Origin: JAAXGX01 sp965221595
GTDB taxonomy: Bacteria; Acidobacteriota; Vicinamibacteria; Vicinamibacterales; UBA8438
DNA length: 64,000 bases
Direction: 5' to 3'
Assembly: GCA_965221595.1 (NCBI GenBank)
Contig: OZ244900.1
Location: 2,418,001-2,482,000, forward strand
The translations under genes and the position numbers were made by a program. How positions within the stretch are numbered: position 1 is the stretch's first letter; each line of letters begins with the position of its first letter. This document shows, piece by piece, positions 1 through 7,012 of the stretch. The notes beneath the pieces were generated by a model. It worked only from the letters and a program-made list of their open reading frames with translations. It made no database searches and was not told the origin of the DNA.

Positions 1-188
1 GCCCCTTTTGGTGGTGGAAGATGGAGATGCTGCTGTTGGGTCTGATCTTCCTCTTCACCGTGCGGCGCAAGGTCATCGCAGCCGACGAGGGCTCGCTAGG
101 ACCGGTCTGGCCCAAGGTCGTCGCCCTGACCTCGATGGGCCTCTTCCTCGGCGTCACCATCGGCGCCCGGCTCATCGGACTGTCCTGA
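1..188 (+). CDS. Membrane protein, C-terminal fragment (left-edge partial)
   Basis: The 3' end of a rightward gene runs in frame from the window edge to a TGA at 186-188; about 61 codons are visible. The peptide has a WWWK stretch followed by a hydrophobic helix (MLLLGLIFLF), a charged loop with RRK, and a second helix near the C-terminus (TSMGLFLGVTIGARLIG). This is the end of a multi-pass inner membrane protein. The KM-x-LLL...F-TVRR pattern recalls the small DUF6644-like membrane proteins that often sit near DUF6152 genes in Acidobacteriota, but that is from memory and weak. No catalytic motif is visible. Confidence 0.55.
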   Translation, partial: PFWWWKMEMLLLGLIFLFTVRRKVIAADEGSLGPVWPKVVALTSMGLFLGVTIGARLIGLS

Positions 189-226
189 CGCGGCACGGGC
201 AGCCCCGGTAGTCCCTCTCCCCGGGG

Positions 227-255
227 GGCGCCGCCCAGCCTCGCAGGGCGGCGCC
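227..255. terminator. Perfect GC-rich hairpin downstream of the first gene
   Basis: GGCGCCGCCC at 227-236 pairs perfectly with GGGCGGCGCC at 246-255 around a 9-nt loop, 38 bases after the stop of the membrane protein. There is no T-run, so it is either a factor-dependent or stabilising 3' structure rather than a classic intrinsic terminator. Confidence 0.5.
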
Positions 256-510
256 ATTCGCCGCTTCACCATCCTGCTGCAAACAGCGTCTCAGGTTCGA
301 CTCTCGTGGTCGCCCGTCCGGTGGCCGCGGTGCGTTGCAGGCCCCGCACTCCGTTCTCATGGATGGATGGGGAACCGACCTGGCAGTTCTCATGCCGCCT
401 GCGGCGGCGGGCCGGCCCTGACGACAGCCGTGGCAAGAGGGCCCGCCGCATTCCCACGGGAGAGCCGGAGCGGGGGGCGTGGGCCGGGGTTACGTCGTCC
501 GCGCTCGCGT

Positions 511-555
511 ACAAAGCAAAGGCCCCGGACGCCACCTGGGGCGCCCGGGGCCTTT
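511..555 (-). terminator. Intrinsic-type terminator after DUF6152 copy 1
   Basis: A 16-bp stem (518-533 with 540-555, one mismatch that becomes a G-U pair in the leftward RNA) lies 20 bases past the stop of the leftward DUF6152 gene. On the minus strand it is followed by CCTTTGCTTTGT, giving a short U-rich tail. Confidence 0.65.
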
Positions 556-572
556 GGTGAAACAGCGCAGAC

Positions 573-993
573 TCCTAGCGCTCCGTCGGGTCGCGGCCGT
601 CGCGCGGGGCGCCCGTGCCGGACGAGCCCATGAACAGCTTGCGGCCGTCGGTGAACGTCAGGTCACGGCCGTTGGCCTTGTTCGTGCCGTCCTTGGCCTG
701 ATAGCCGTCGACCATGATCTCGGTGCCGACCTGCAGCGAGTCCTTCGTGAAGCCGCGGCGGAACAGCGTATTCGGCGTGCCGCCCTCGACCATCCAGTCC
801 TCGCCTTCCGCGGTCCTGATGTGGATCCACGCATGCGGATTGATCCACTCCACCCGCGTGACCTCGCCGGCCAACTGCAGCGGACGGTCCGCATCGAATT
901 CCGCCGAGAAGGCGTGATGCGCGACCACCGGCGCCGCCGCCAGCGCCACCAGACCGACCATGACCAGACCAACGATTGTTCTTGTGCGCATTG
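573..993. repeat. Perfect 421-bp duplicate, copy 1
   Basis: Bases 573-993 are identical to 2746-3166 by direct base-by-base reading. The identity begins 2 bases beyond the stop codon and ends 2 bases beyond the ATG, so it covers almost exactly one coding sequence; flanks and ribosome sites differ. Confidence 0.9.
575..991 (-). CDS. Secreted DUF6152-type protein, copy 1
   Basis: This encodes a 138-residue exported protein. Residues 1-24 are a Sec signal peptide (MRTRTIVGLVMVGLVALAAA, then VVAHHAF). The mature part carries the DUF6152 hallmarks: HHAFSAEFD, a VEWINPHAWIHI strand, and GTPNTLFRRGF. It ends with a GRDLTFTDGRKLFMGSSGTG motif shared with the paralogue at 52.6 kb. The family has no proven function; an OB-like beta fold in the periplasm is plausible. 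The ATG has a strong AGGAGGG site (TCAGGAGGGTAGGAGCCA). It is the last gene of a leftward cluster with an NGIW-type gene and a cytochrome c. The coding sequence is identical to that at 2748-3164. Confidence 0.9.
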   Translation of the reverse strand: MRTRTIVGLVMVGLVALAAAPVVAHHAFSAEFDADRPLQLAGEVTRVEWINPHAWIHIRTAEGEDWMVEGGTPNTLFRRGFTKDSLQVGTEIMVDGYQAKDGTNKANGRDLTFTDGRKLFMGSSGTGAPRDGRDPTER

Positions 994-1068
994 GCTCCTA
1001 CCCTCCTGATAACGTCGAAATGCCTCTTGAGTCCGTTGTCACCAGCCTGCGACCGCGGTCGGTCGGGC

Positions 1069-1929
1069 CTACCGGTTGGGCCACAGCGGGGGCAGACCGG
1101 TGCGGTCGCCCTCGTAGCCCTTCCGCAGATGCCCGTACATCAGCTCCTCGACGAACTCGACGCACTTGAACTCGAGCAGCTGCATGTTCTCGTCGATGCG
1201 CCGATACAGCGGGGTCCTGATGGTCCAGGGCCGCTCGAAGATCTCGGGATCGGTGATGGTCGCCTCGTACTGCAGATGATACTCGCTGGTCGCCGTGTAC
1301 CGCTCCTCGACCCGAATGGAGTTGCTCTTGTAGTTGCCCGAGCGGTCCAGCCAAGTCTCCGGCACCTGGCTCGTGACGTCGATCACCAGCGTCTCGCCGT
1401 CCCACGTGCCGCGTGAATGGCCCATCCAGGCATCCGCGGGCGCCTCGAAGTCGGGGCGGTTCATGTAGACGATGCGGCTTGCGCTGGCGAACTCGTAGGC
1501 GAACAGGATGTACTCGGGCGTCTGCACGATCTGGAACGGGAACGGCTGCAACGTCGCCCGGGGGATCCCCGGCATGTAGCAGCGGACGGCCGGGTCGTAC
1601 AGCAGCTGGTTCTCGCGGTTGGCCACGCGCTGGGCCAGCGCCTCCTGCCGGTAGGGGATCTCACCGCCGACCACGACCCCGAGACCCGCGGGGACGCCGC
1701 CGAGCGCGCCCATCTCGAGCGAGGGCGAGAAGTCCGCGGCATGGGGCTCGAGATCGTAGTGGTGGGAGCCGAGAGCCTGCCAGATCCCGTTCAGATCGGG
1801 GCGGCCATCGGCGGTTCGCGGCGCCCGATAATCCTGGGCCGGCACGGACTGCACGGCCAAAAGGACCATGAACGCCGTGACAGCCACCACGCCCGTGATG
1901 GTGCCCCTGTTGCTGAGCCGATTTCGCAT
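1069..1929 (-). CDS. Secreted NGIW-type protein, CYMPG subtype
   Basis: This is a 286-residue exported protein. A signal peptide spans about residues 1-32 (VVAVTAFMVLLAVQSVPAQ), then the family motif DGRPDLNGIW at 41-50. Further on are RCYMPGIPRATLQPFPFQIVQ, WMGHSRGTWDGETLVID, and a C-terminal LEFKCVEFVEELMYG. The two cysteines in CYMPG and FKCVEF recur in paralogues at 12 and 54 kb and could form a periplasmic disulfide. I know no biochemical function for this family. The chosen ATG has GGAGGAGAACCAG upstream; a longer frame lacks a site. It lies between a cytochrome c and a DUF6152 gene, suggesting a shared periplasmic role. Confidence 0.85.
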   Translation of the reverse strand: MRNRLSNRGTITGVVAVTAFMVLLAVQSVPAQDYRAPRTADGRPDLNGIWQALGSHHYDLEPHAADFSPSLEMGALGGVPAGLGVVVGGEIPYRQEALAQRVANRENQLLYDPAVRCYMPGIPRATLQPFPFQIVQTPEYILFAYEFASASRIVYMNRPDFEAPADAWMGHSRGTWDGETLVIDVTSQVPETWLDRSGNYKSNSIRVEERYTATSEYHLQYEATITDPEIFERPWTIRTPLYRRIDENMQLLEFKCVEFVEELMYGHLRKGYEGDRTGLPPLWPNR

Positions 1930-2110
1930 ACTGGTTCTCCTCCCTGGACTCTCTCTGAACGGTGCGGTTTCGCCGCCGGCCCCGCACAAAACGGTCCCGG
2001 CATTCCTGTGCGGACTGTCTTATACCCTTGCGGCTGCCGCGCTGTCAACAACCGCGGCGGCCTCCTCCCCCGTCGGCAGGTCGGCCAGGCCGGCCCACCC
2101 GGCTTGGCGG

Positions 2111-2560
2111 CTATTGCCCTTCCGCGGCCTGGATCGTAACAGCGCTCAACCCGTCCTGGTCTGCCGGGAGCTCCTCGCTACCCGCCGGAAACTCGCTCTT
2201 CTGCAGCATGTAGGCAATGACGTCGACGTACTGCGCCGTGTCGAGCGAGCCCGGGTTGTCCTGGGGCATGGACACGCTCATCACCGTCAGCAGATCCCCG
2301 AGCGATAGCCCGTCCCAGAACCCCACGAACGAGCCGCCGGCCAACTCGGGCCCCATCTCGTTCCCACCCAGATTGTCGCCGTGACACAAGCCGCAGTTGG
2401 CATTGTAGATGGTCTCCCCCCGCGCGGCCTGCGCGTCCGTGTACACGCCGCTCCAGGTCGACTTCGCTTCCTGGGCGGCGAGACCGGTCGCAACCAGCAC
2501 CGTACACGCCAGCCCCGCGGCAGAGAGGCCGAACCATGTCCTTCCATGCGTTTTGATCAC
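2111..2560 (-). CDS. Periplasmic monoheme cytochrome c
   Basis: This is a 149-residue class I cytochrome c. A signal peptide (about 1-29, ending GLAAQ) precedes the mature protein, and the heme motif CGLCH is at residues 56-60. A Met in the MSVSMP segment is the probable sixth ligand. The segment before the heme site (STWSGVYTDAQAARGETIY) closely parallels the cytochrome at 27.5 kb (TVWDGVYTEAQAARGEQVY), so the two are paralogues. It probably carries electrons from a periplasmic dehydrogenase. The gene is leftward, upstream of the NGIW-type gene and downstream of DUF6152 copy 2, whose terminator separates them. Confidence 0.9.
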   Translation of the reverse strand: MIKTHGRTWFGLSAAGLACTVLVATGLAAQEAKSTWSGVYTDAQAARGETIYNANCGLCHGDNLGGNEMGPELAGGSFVGFWDGLSLGDLLTVMSVSMPQDNPGSLDTAQYVDVIAYMLQKSEFPAGSEELPADQDGLSAVTIQAAEGQ

Positions 2561-2668
2561 ACCCTGCCCCCTTGTCGTTCCCGATCCGCTGCCAGCCTTG
2601 TCGAACCTCCATCAGGCGGCGCAGCACCATAGCTTACCACCGCTACCGCCTCGGCCGCCTTGCCGACA

Positions 2669-2705
2669 AGAAAAAAAGCCCTGGGTGCCATCCGACACCC
2701 AGGGC
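2669..2705 (-). terminator. Intrinsic terminator after DUF6152 copy 2
   Basis: GCCCTGGGTG (2678-2687) pairs perfectly with CACCCAGGGC (2696-2705). The A-run at 2669-2677 becomes a U-tract on the leftward transcript. It lies about 43 bases past the stop of the DUF6152 gene, a textbook Rho-independent terminator. Confidence 0.85.
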
Positions 2706-2745
2706 CCCAGTGAATCACGCGCTGATGGTCTCAGCGGGTCCTGCG

Positions 2746-3166
2746 TCCTAGCGCTCCGTCGGGTCGCGGCCGTCGCGCGGGGCGCCCGTGCCGGACGAGC
2801 CCATGAACAGCTTGCGGCCGTCGGTGAACGTCAGGTCACGGCCGTTGGCCTTGTTCGTGCCGTCCTTGGCCTGATAGCCGTCGACCATGATCTCGGTGCC
2901 GACCTGCAGCGAGTCCTTCGTGAAGCCGCGGCGGAACAGCGTATTCGGCGTGCCGCCCTCGACCATCCAGTCCTCGCCTTCCGCGGTCCTGATGTGGATC
3001 CACGCATGCGGATTGATCCACTCCACCCGCGTGACCTCGCCGGCCAACTGCAGCGGACGGTCCGCATCGAATTCCGCCGAGAAGGCGTGATGCGCGACCA
3101 CCGGCGCCGCCGCCAGCGCCACCAGACCGACCATGACCAGACCAACGATTGTTCTTGTGCGCATTG
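2746..3166. repeat. Perfect 421-bp duplicate, copy 2
   Basis: Identical to 573-993. Upstream of the ATG the sequences diverge at once (TAAGTAGGACA here, GGGTAGGAGCCA in copy 1), and the terminators are unrelated hairpins, so only the coding sequence is shared. Confidence 0.9.
2748..3164 (-). CDS. Secreted DUF6152-type protein, copy 2
   Basis: This gives the same 138-residue product as the gene at 575-991, identical at the nucleotide level. Signal peptide residues 1-24, then the DUF6152 features HHAFSAEFD, WINPHAWIHI and the terminal GSSGTGAP. I chose the ATG matching copy 1; a frame extending 17 codons upstream has no better site. The ribosome site here is weaker (GTAAGTAGGACA). It precedes the cytochrome c gene on the leftward strand but is closed by its own terminator, so the two copies probably differ in expression rather than product. 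Confidence 0.88.
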   Translation of the reverse strand: MRTRTIVGLVMVGLVALAAAPVVAHHAFSAEFDADRPLQLAGEVTRVEWINPHAWIHIRTAEGEDWMVEGGTPNTLFRRGFTKDSLQVGTEIMVDGYQAKDGTNKANGRDLTFTDGRKLFMGSSGTGAPRDGRDPTER

Positions 3167-3267
3167 TCCTACTTACCCCCTGCGAGTAGTTTACCCGGCC
3201 TGCACGCGGTGTCAAGTCGCGATATCGGGTCCGCCGCGCCGCCGCGCACCACGAACGGCGCCGGCGC

Positions 3268-3684
3268 TCAGCGTGCGCAGTCGAGCTGCCACTCCTCGGT
3301 GGTGCGGCGCACCGACAGCCCGTCCCGCGGTCGCTCGAGTGCGAGCATCAGCAGGCGGTACTGACCGGCGTCCCGCCCGGGATTGCCGCAGACCGTGAGC
3401 CGGTCGCCGGGGCGCAGCGTTCTGCTGTTCACCCCCAGTTGCCGCAGTTTGGTGGCTCCCTCGAGCTCCACGGCCCAGATCAGCCCGCGCCCACGGCGGC
3501 CGGGCACCTGCAGGTGCACGAAGGAGTGCGGATCCTGGTAGACGAAGCGGTCGACACGACCCTCGATCGTCGCCGTGCGGCTGACGTCGTAGACCTCGGT
3601 AATCACATGATGCGAGCCGGCCGGCACACTGGCGACGGACCACCCCACAAGCATGACGGCTGGCGCCAGTGCGTGGCCCCTCAT
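3268..3684 (-). CDS. Secreted DUF6152-like protein, divergent
   Basis: This 138-residue protein has a hydrophobic N-terminus (APAVMLVGWSVASVPAGS), then SHHVITEVYDVSRTATIEG, matching the HHAF...L-x-G start of DUF6152, and VYQDPHSFVHLQV, matching the NPH-W-H strand. The C-terminal half (RTLRPGDRLTVCGNPGRDAG) fits the 'G-D-x-V-x-V-x-G' strand that follows in the family. It lacks the SSGTGAP tail of the other copies. It is the first gene of the leftward cluster and starts just beside the MITE-like element, which may separate it from its original promoter. Family membership is by eye. Confidence 0.75.
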   Translation of the reverse strand: MRGHALAPAVMLVGWSVASVPAGSHHVITEVYDVSRTATIEGRVDRFVYQDPHSFVHLQVPGRRGRGLIWAVELEGATKLRQLGVNSRTLRPGDRLTVCGNPGRDAGQYRLLMLALERPRDGLSVRRTTEEWQLDCAR

Positions 3685-3721
3685 GGCTGCTGCCTACTGT
3701 ATCAGCCCCGCTCCGAGCATA

Positions 3722-4205
3722 CTAGCAGCCTGTACCGCCATTCTGCGCCGCACCCGCGCAGATGCCGACTGCGTTGCTCCTCGGTCGACTATGCCCAATA
3801 GGCTCCCTTCCTCGTCGCGCCCTGCCAGGCGGGCGCCGCGCCCATCTCGGTGCGACGCGGGGTTTCACCACGGGCTGGCAGCAGCCCGTGGCAAAAGGCC
3901 CCGCTGCATTCGACGGGCGCTGCATCCCGCCTGACGGCGTTGCTCCGCGGTCGACTATGCCCAATAGGCTCCCTCGTCACGCCTTGCCAGGCGGGCACCG
4001 CCCCCGTCTCGGTGCGACGCGGGGTTTCACCACGGGCTGGCAGCAGCCCGTGGCAAAAGGCCCCGCTGCATTCGACGGGCGCTGCATCCCGCCTGACGGC
4101 GTTGCTCCTCGGTCGACTATGCCCAATAGGCTCCCTCGTCACGCCTTGCCAGGCGGGCGCCGCCCCCGTCTCGGTGCGACGCGGGGTTTCACCACGGGCT
4201 GCTAG
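3722..4205. repeat. MITE-like element: 162-bp unit in about 2.7 tandem copies, CTAG-ended inverted termini
   Basis: A 162-base unit repeats exactly in register (3859-4020, 4021-4182, plus a partial copy before and 23 bases after). Each unit junction contains the perfect hairpin CCACGGGCTG-GCAG-CAGCCCGTGG (3868-3891 and 4030-4053). The array ends are inverted repeats: CTAGCAGCCTGT at 3722-3733 and ACGGGCTGCTAG at 4194-4205. Related single or partial units occur at about 24041-24206 (inverted), 28015-28098 and 426-461. No open frame encodes a transposase, so it would be non-autonomous. It fills the gap between the DUF6152-like gene and the response regulator. Confidence 0.8.
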
Positions 4206-4222
4206 ACTGGGAAGCGCAATCG

Positions 4223-4966
4223 ATGTTGGCCGGAGAAGACATTTTCACCGGATCCACCGCGCCTGGACGCCGCGACCGGCGGCAGCGGCTGCTGGTCGTC
4301 GAGGACGAGCAGAAGGTGGCCGAGGCCCTGTGGGAAGGCCTGGAGGGCGAGGGCTACGACGTAACCGTCGAAACGACGGGGGAGGCGGCGTTCTTCCGGA
4401 GCAGTACCGAGAGCTTCGACCTCGTCCTGCTCGACCTGGGGCTGCCCGGACGAGACGGGCTCGACATTCTCAGGGCGCTCCGGGACGGTGGCGTCGACAC
4501 GCCCGTACTGATACTGACGGCGCGCGACACGGTCGCCGACCGGGTCGGCGGCCTGAACACCGGCGCCGACGACTACCTCGTCAAGCCGTTCGCGTTCGAG
4601 GAGCTGCTCGCGCGCATCCAGGCCGTGGTCCGGCGCGGGCGCGCGGTAGCCCCCTTGCACCTGGGTATCGGCGGCCTGCACATGGACCTGACGACGCGAC
4701 GGGTCGTGCGCGACGGCCAACCCATCGAGCTGACAGCCAAGGAATTCGACCTGCTGGAGTACCTCCTGCGGCACCAGCGCCGGGTCGTCTCCCGGGAAAC
4801 GCTCGCGCGCGAAGTCTGGCGGGACACGTCCCGCAGCACGACGCTGGACAACGTCATCGACGTCCACGTCTCGCGGCTGCGCCGGAAGGTCGACCGCGAC
4901 GAGCTGATTAAGTTGATCCACACGGTGCGCGGCGTCGGTTTCGTCGCACGGGAGGGTGAGCCATGA
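4223..4966 (+). CDS. OmpR/PhoB-family response regulator
   Basis: This is a 247-residue DNA-binding regulator. The receiver domain (about 21-137) shows the acidic pair E27/D28, phospho-acceptor D71 in LLDLGLPG, T99 and K121 in KPFAFEELLA. The winged-helix output domain (about 150-243) has IELTAKEFDLLEYLLRH and RLRRKV. Sequence style is closest to the heavy-metal or envelope-stress CusR/QseB group. The first ~20 residues are a non-conserved extension, so a later start is possible. The stop overlaps the kinase start as ATGA, so the two are translationally coupled. Its promoter must lie within or next to the repeat element. Confidence 0.95.
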   Translation: MLAGEDIFTGSTAPGRRDRRQRLLVVEDEQKVAEALWEGLEGEGYDVTVETTGEAAFFRSSTESFDLVLLDLGLPGRDGLDILRALRDGGVDTPVLILTARDTVADRVGGLNTGADDYLVKPFAFEELLARIQAVVRRGRAVAPLHLGIGGLHMDLTTRRVVRDGQPIELTAKEFDLLEYLLRHQRRVVSRETLAREVWRDTSRSTTLDNVIDVHVSRLRRKVDRDELIKLIHTVRGVGFVAREGEP

Positions 4967-6384
4967 CCCGCTGGTGGTTCCCGCGGAGCCTGCGGGTGCG
5001 CCTGACCGTATCCCACGTGGCAGCCATGCTGCTGGTGCTGATGGTGTACGTCGCTGCCGTCTTCGCCCTGGTCGCCCGCAATGCCTCGCAGAGCCTCGAC
5101 GACCGCTTGCGCGGCGACTTCCGGTGGGCCGCCGAGATGGCCCAGCAGGGCCCGGACGGCACGCTCACCTGGTTCGAAGGCGAGGACTGGGCCGAAGACA
5201 ATCCGTGGCTCATCGTCTCCAGCGAGGCCGGGGAGCCCGTCTTTCGGACGGCGGTGGCCAGACGCCTGCCGGTGCCGGGCAGCGAGGCGCTCGCCCGTGA
5301 TCCGGACGGGGGCGTCGCCGCGCTGCCGACCGAGCTGGTCCCGTTCAGAATCCTCAGCGGCCGGGCGACGGTCGCCGGCCAGCCTGTCGTCATTCAGGTC
5401 GGCCGTTCCGAGGCCTTGATGCGGGAGGAGCTGGGCGGGCTCATGCTCGTTCTCGTCCTCGGGCTCCCGTTGAGCGTAGCCGTCGCCGGCCTGGGCGGCT
5501 ACTGGCTCGCCAGGGGCGCGCTCGCGCCGGTCGAACGCATGGCGGAGCGCGCGCGCGCGATTACGGCGGAGCGGCTCGGCGAGCGCCTGCCGGTCGACAA
5601 TCCCCGCGACGAGCTGGGACGGCTGGCTGCGGTGTTCAACGCGACGCTGGGGCGGCTCGAATCGTCGTTCGATCAGATGCGGCAGTTCACCGCCGACGTC
5701 TCCCACGAGCTCCGGACACCGCTGACCGCCATCCGGAGCGTCGGCGAGGTGGGGCTGCGCGAGCAGCGGGACGCAGCCGAGTACCGGGCGATCATCGGCA
5801 GCATGCTCGAGGACGCAAGTCGTCTCGCCAGCCTCGTCGACCGGCTCTTGACGCTCTCGCGCGCCGACCTCGGCGAAATCGAGCTCTCGACCGAGGCAGT
5901 CGACCTGGGCGAGCTGGCCGAGAACGTCGCCGCGGACGTCGGCGTGCTTGCGGAGGAGAAGAACCAGTCGCTGACGGTCGACCGGCCGGCGGCGGCCCGC
6001 TGTCTCGGGGACCGGCTCGTGCTGCGCCAGGCGCTGATCAATCTGGTGGAGAACGCGATCAAGTACACGCCCGCCGGCGGGCGCATCGACCTGCGCGCCT
6101 CGGCGGCACGCGAGCAGGCGGTGATCGAGGTCCGCGACACGGGCCCCGGCATCCCCGCCGAGCGTCGGCAGCGCGTCTTCGACCGCTTCTATCGCGGCAG
6201 CCAGCACCGATCGGGCGAAGCGGGAGCGGGTCTCGGACTGGCGATCGCGAGGTGGGCCGTCGAAGCCAACGGGGGCGAGCTGACGTACGAACCGGCCGCC
6301 GGCGGCGGCAGCCGCTTCTGCATCCGACTGCCCGCCGCGCACCCGGACCGTCACGCGGGGCAGTACGCCGTCCGAACGGCCTGA
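4963..6384 (+). CDS. Membrane sensor histidine kinase
   Basis: This 473-residue kinase pairs with the preceding regulator. TM1 is at about 16-37, followed by a periplasmic sensor of roughly 120 residues. TM2 is at about 158-180, and a HAMP linker follows (ARGALAPVERMAERARAI). The dimerisation H-box is FTADVSHELRTPL with H248. The ATPase domain has an N-box (ALINLVENAIKYTP, N360/N364), G1 box DTGPGIP (392-398) and G2 box GAGLGLAIA. The input signal is unknown; the sensor has no metal-binding cysteine or histidine cluster, so metal sensing is not supported. It ends 24 bases before the converging heme lipoprotein gene. Confidence 0.95.
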   Translation: MTRWWFPRSLRVRLTVSHVAAMLLVLMVYVAAVFALVARNASQSLDDRLRGDFRWAAEMAQQGPDGTLTWFEGEDWAEDNPWLIVSSEAGEPVFRTAVARRLPVPGSEALARDPDGGVAALPTELVPFRILSGRATVAGQPVVIQVGRSEALMREELGGLMLVLVLGLPLSVAVAGLGGYWLARGALAPVERMAERARAITAERLGERLPVDNPRDELGRLAAVFNATLGRLESSFDQMRQFTADVSHELRTPLTAIRSVGEVGLREQRDAAEYRAIIGSMLEDASRLASLVDRLLTLSRADLGEIELSTEAVDLGELAENVAADVGVLAEEKNQSLTVDRPAAARCLGDRLVLRQALINLVENAIKYTPAGGRIDLRASAAREQAVIEVRDTGPGIPAERRQRVFDRFYRGSQHRSGEAGAGLGLAIARWAVEANGGELTYEPAAGGGSRFCIRLPAAHPDRHAGQYAVRTA

Positions 6385-6408
6385 GGAGTCTTCCGCCGCC
6401 GGCAACCG

Positions 6409-6888
6409 CTACGGATCGGCGCGCACGCGCCCCCGATCCTCGTCGCCTACCCAGTAGAGGTTGTGGCAGCGGTCGCACGAGCGGTACAGCGTCTCGCCGA
6501 GCTCGAAGACCAGCTCGGCGTCCCGAGCCTCCACCGCCTCGTGCACGAGCAGTGCCGCGGCGGACATCTCCTGCGAGAGCCGCATCCAGCCCTCCTGATC
6601 CCGGGCGCGGTCGCCGATCATCAGCAGATTGGCCCCCTCGATGATGGTCATTGCCCCGTTGGCGACGGCGGCCCAGTCCTCATCGGTCTCGGGCTCCCAC
6701 TCGTGACGGCCCTCGGCGGTGATGATCGTGCCGGACGAATCCCATACGGCATCGGCTGCCGGATCGAGAATCATGCTCATGAGCTGGCTGACGTCGGCCA
6801 CGGGCCGCAACGGCGGTCCGCTCGGCTCGGAGCCGCAACCCGCGACCAGGAATGTGCCCATCGCCACCACTATCAGGAACCTTCGCAT
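6409..6888 (-). CDS. Heme-binding lipoprotein (cytochrome c-like)
   Basis: This product of about 159 residues begins MRRFLIVVAMGTFLVAGC, a lipoprotein signal with lipidation Cys18. A single heme motif CDRCH lies near the C-terminus (LYRSCDRCHNLYW), after a helical stretch. A C-terminal CxxCH on a helical domain is the layout of cytochrome c'/c556-type proteins. The conserved VWDSSGTIITAEG segment is typical of short Acidobacteriota proteins of this kind. The ATG at 6888 was preferred because it starts directly at the signal peptide; a GTG nine codons upstream is also possible. It converges on the histidine kinase. Confidence 0.8.
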   Translation of the reverse strand: MRRFLIVVAMGTFLVAGCGSEPSGPPLRPVADVSQLMSMILDPAADAVWDSSGTIITAEGRHEWEPETDEDWAAVANGAMTIIEGANLLMIGDRARDQEGWMRLSQEMSAAALLVHEAVEARDAELVFELGETLYRSCDRCHNLYWVGDEDRGRVRADP

Positions 6889-7012
6889 GTTCGTTTCCCC
6901 ATCCCCGTTCGTCACGACTCCGATTCAACGCGGCGGCACAGGCAGCCGGCCGCCGCGGAAATTGTACACTGGCGAGTCCGTCGGGCAACCACGCCTCCGG
7001 GGGGGAGCAAGC

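Larger units (their letters stand above)
189..574. other. Intergenic region with hairpin and degenerate repeat copy
   Basis: I see no convincing gene in these 386 bases; the overlapping short frames lack ribosome sites and family features. It holds a perfect 10-bp stem hairpin at 227-255, a degenerate copy of the dispersed repeat seen at 3.7-4.2 kb (about 426-461, with the CCGTGGCAAGAGGGCCC core), and the terminator hairpin at 511-555. Confidence 0.6.

Noticed and set aside
285..310. GGTTCGACTCT stretch resembling a tRNA T-arm or att site
   Set aside because: The flanking bases do not pair as a T-stem and no acceptor stem or other arms can be found.
3722..4205. Tandem repeats that might be a CRISPR array
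   Set aside because: The unit is 162 bases and repeats almost exactly throughout; there are no short repeats with unique spacers and no cas genes.
4223..6384. Heavy-metal (CusRS-type) assignment for the two-component pair
   Set aside because: Overall similarity is only to the broad group; the sensor domain has no metal-ligand cluster and no efflux genes are adjacent.
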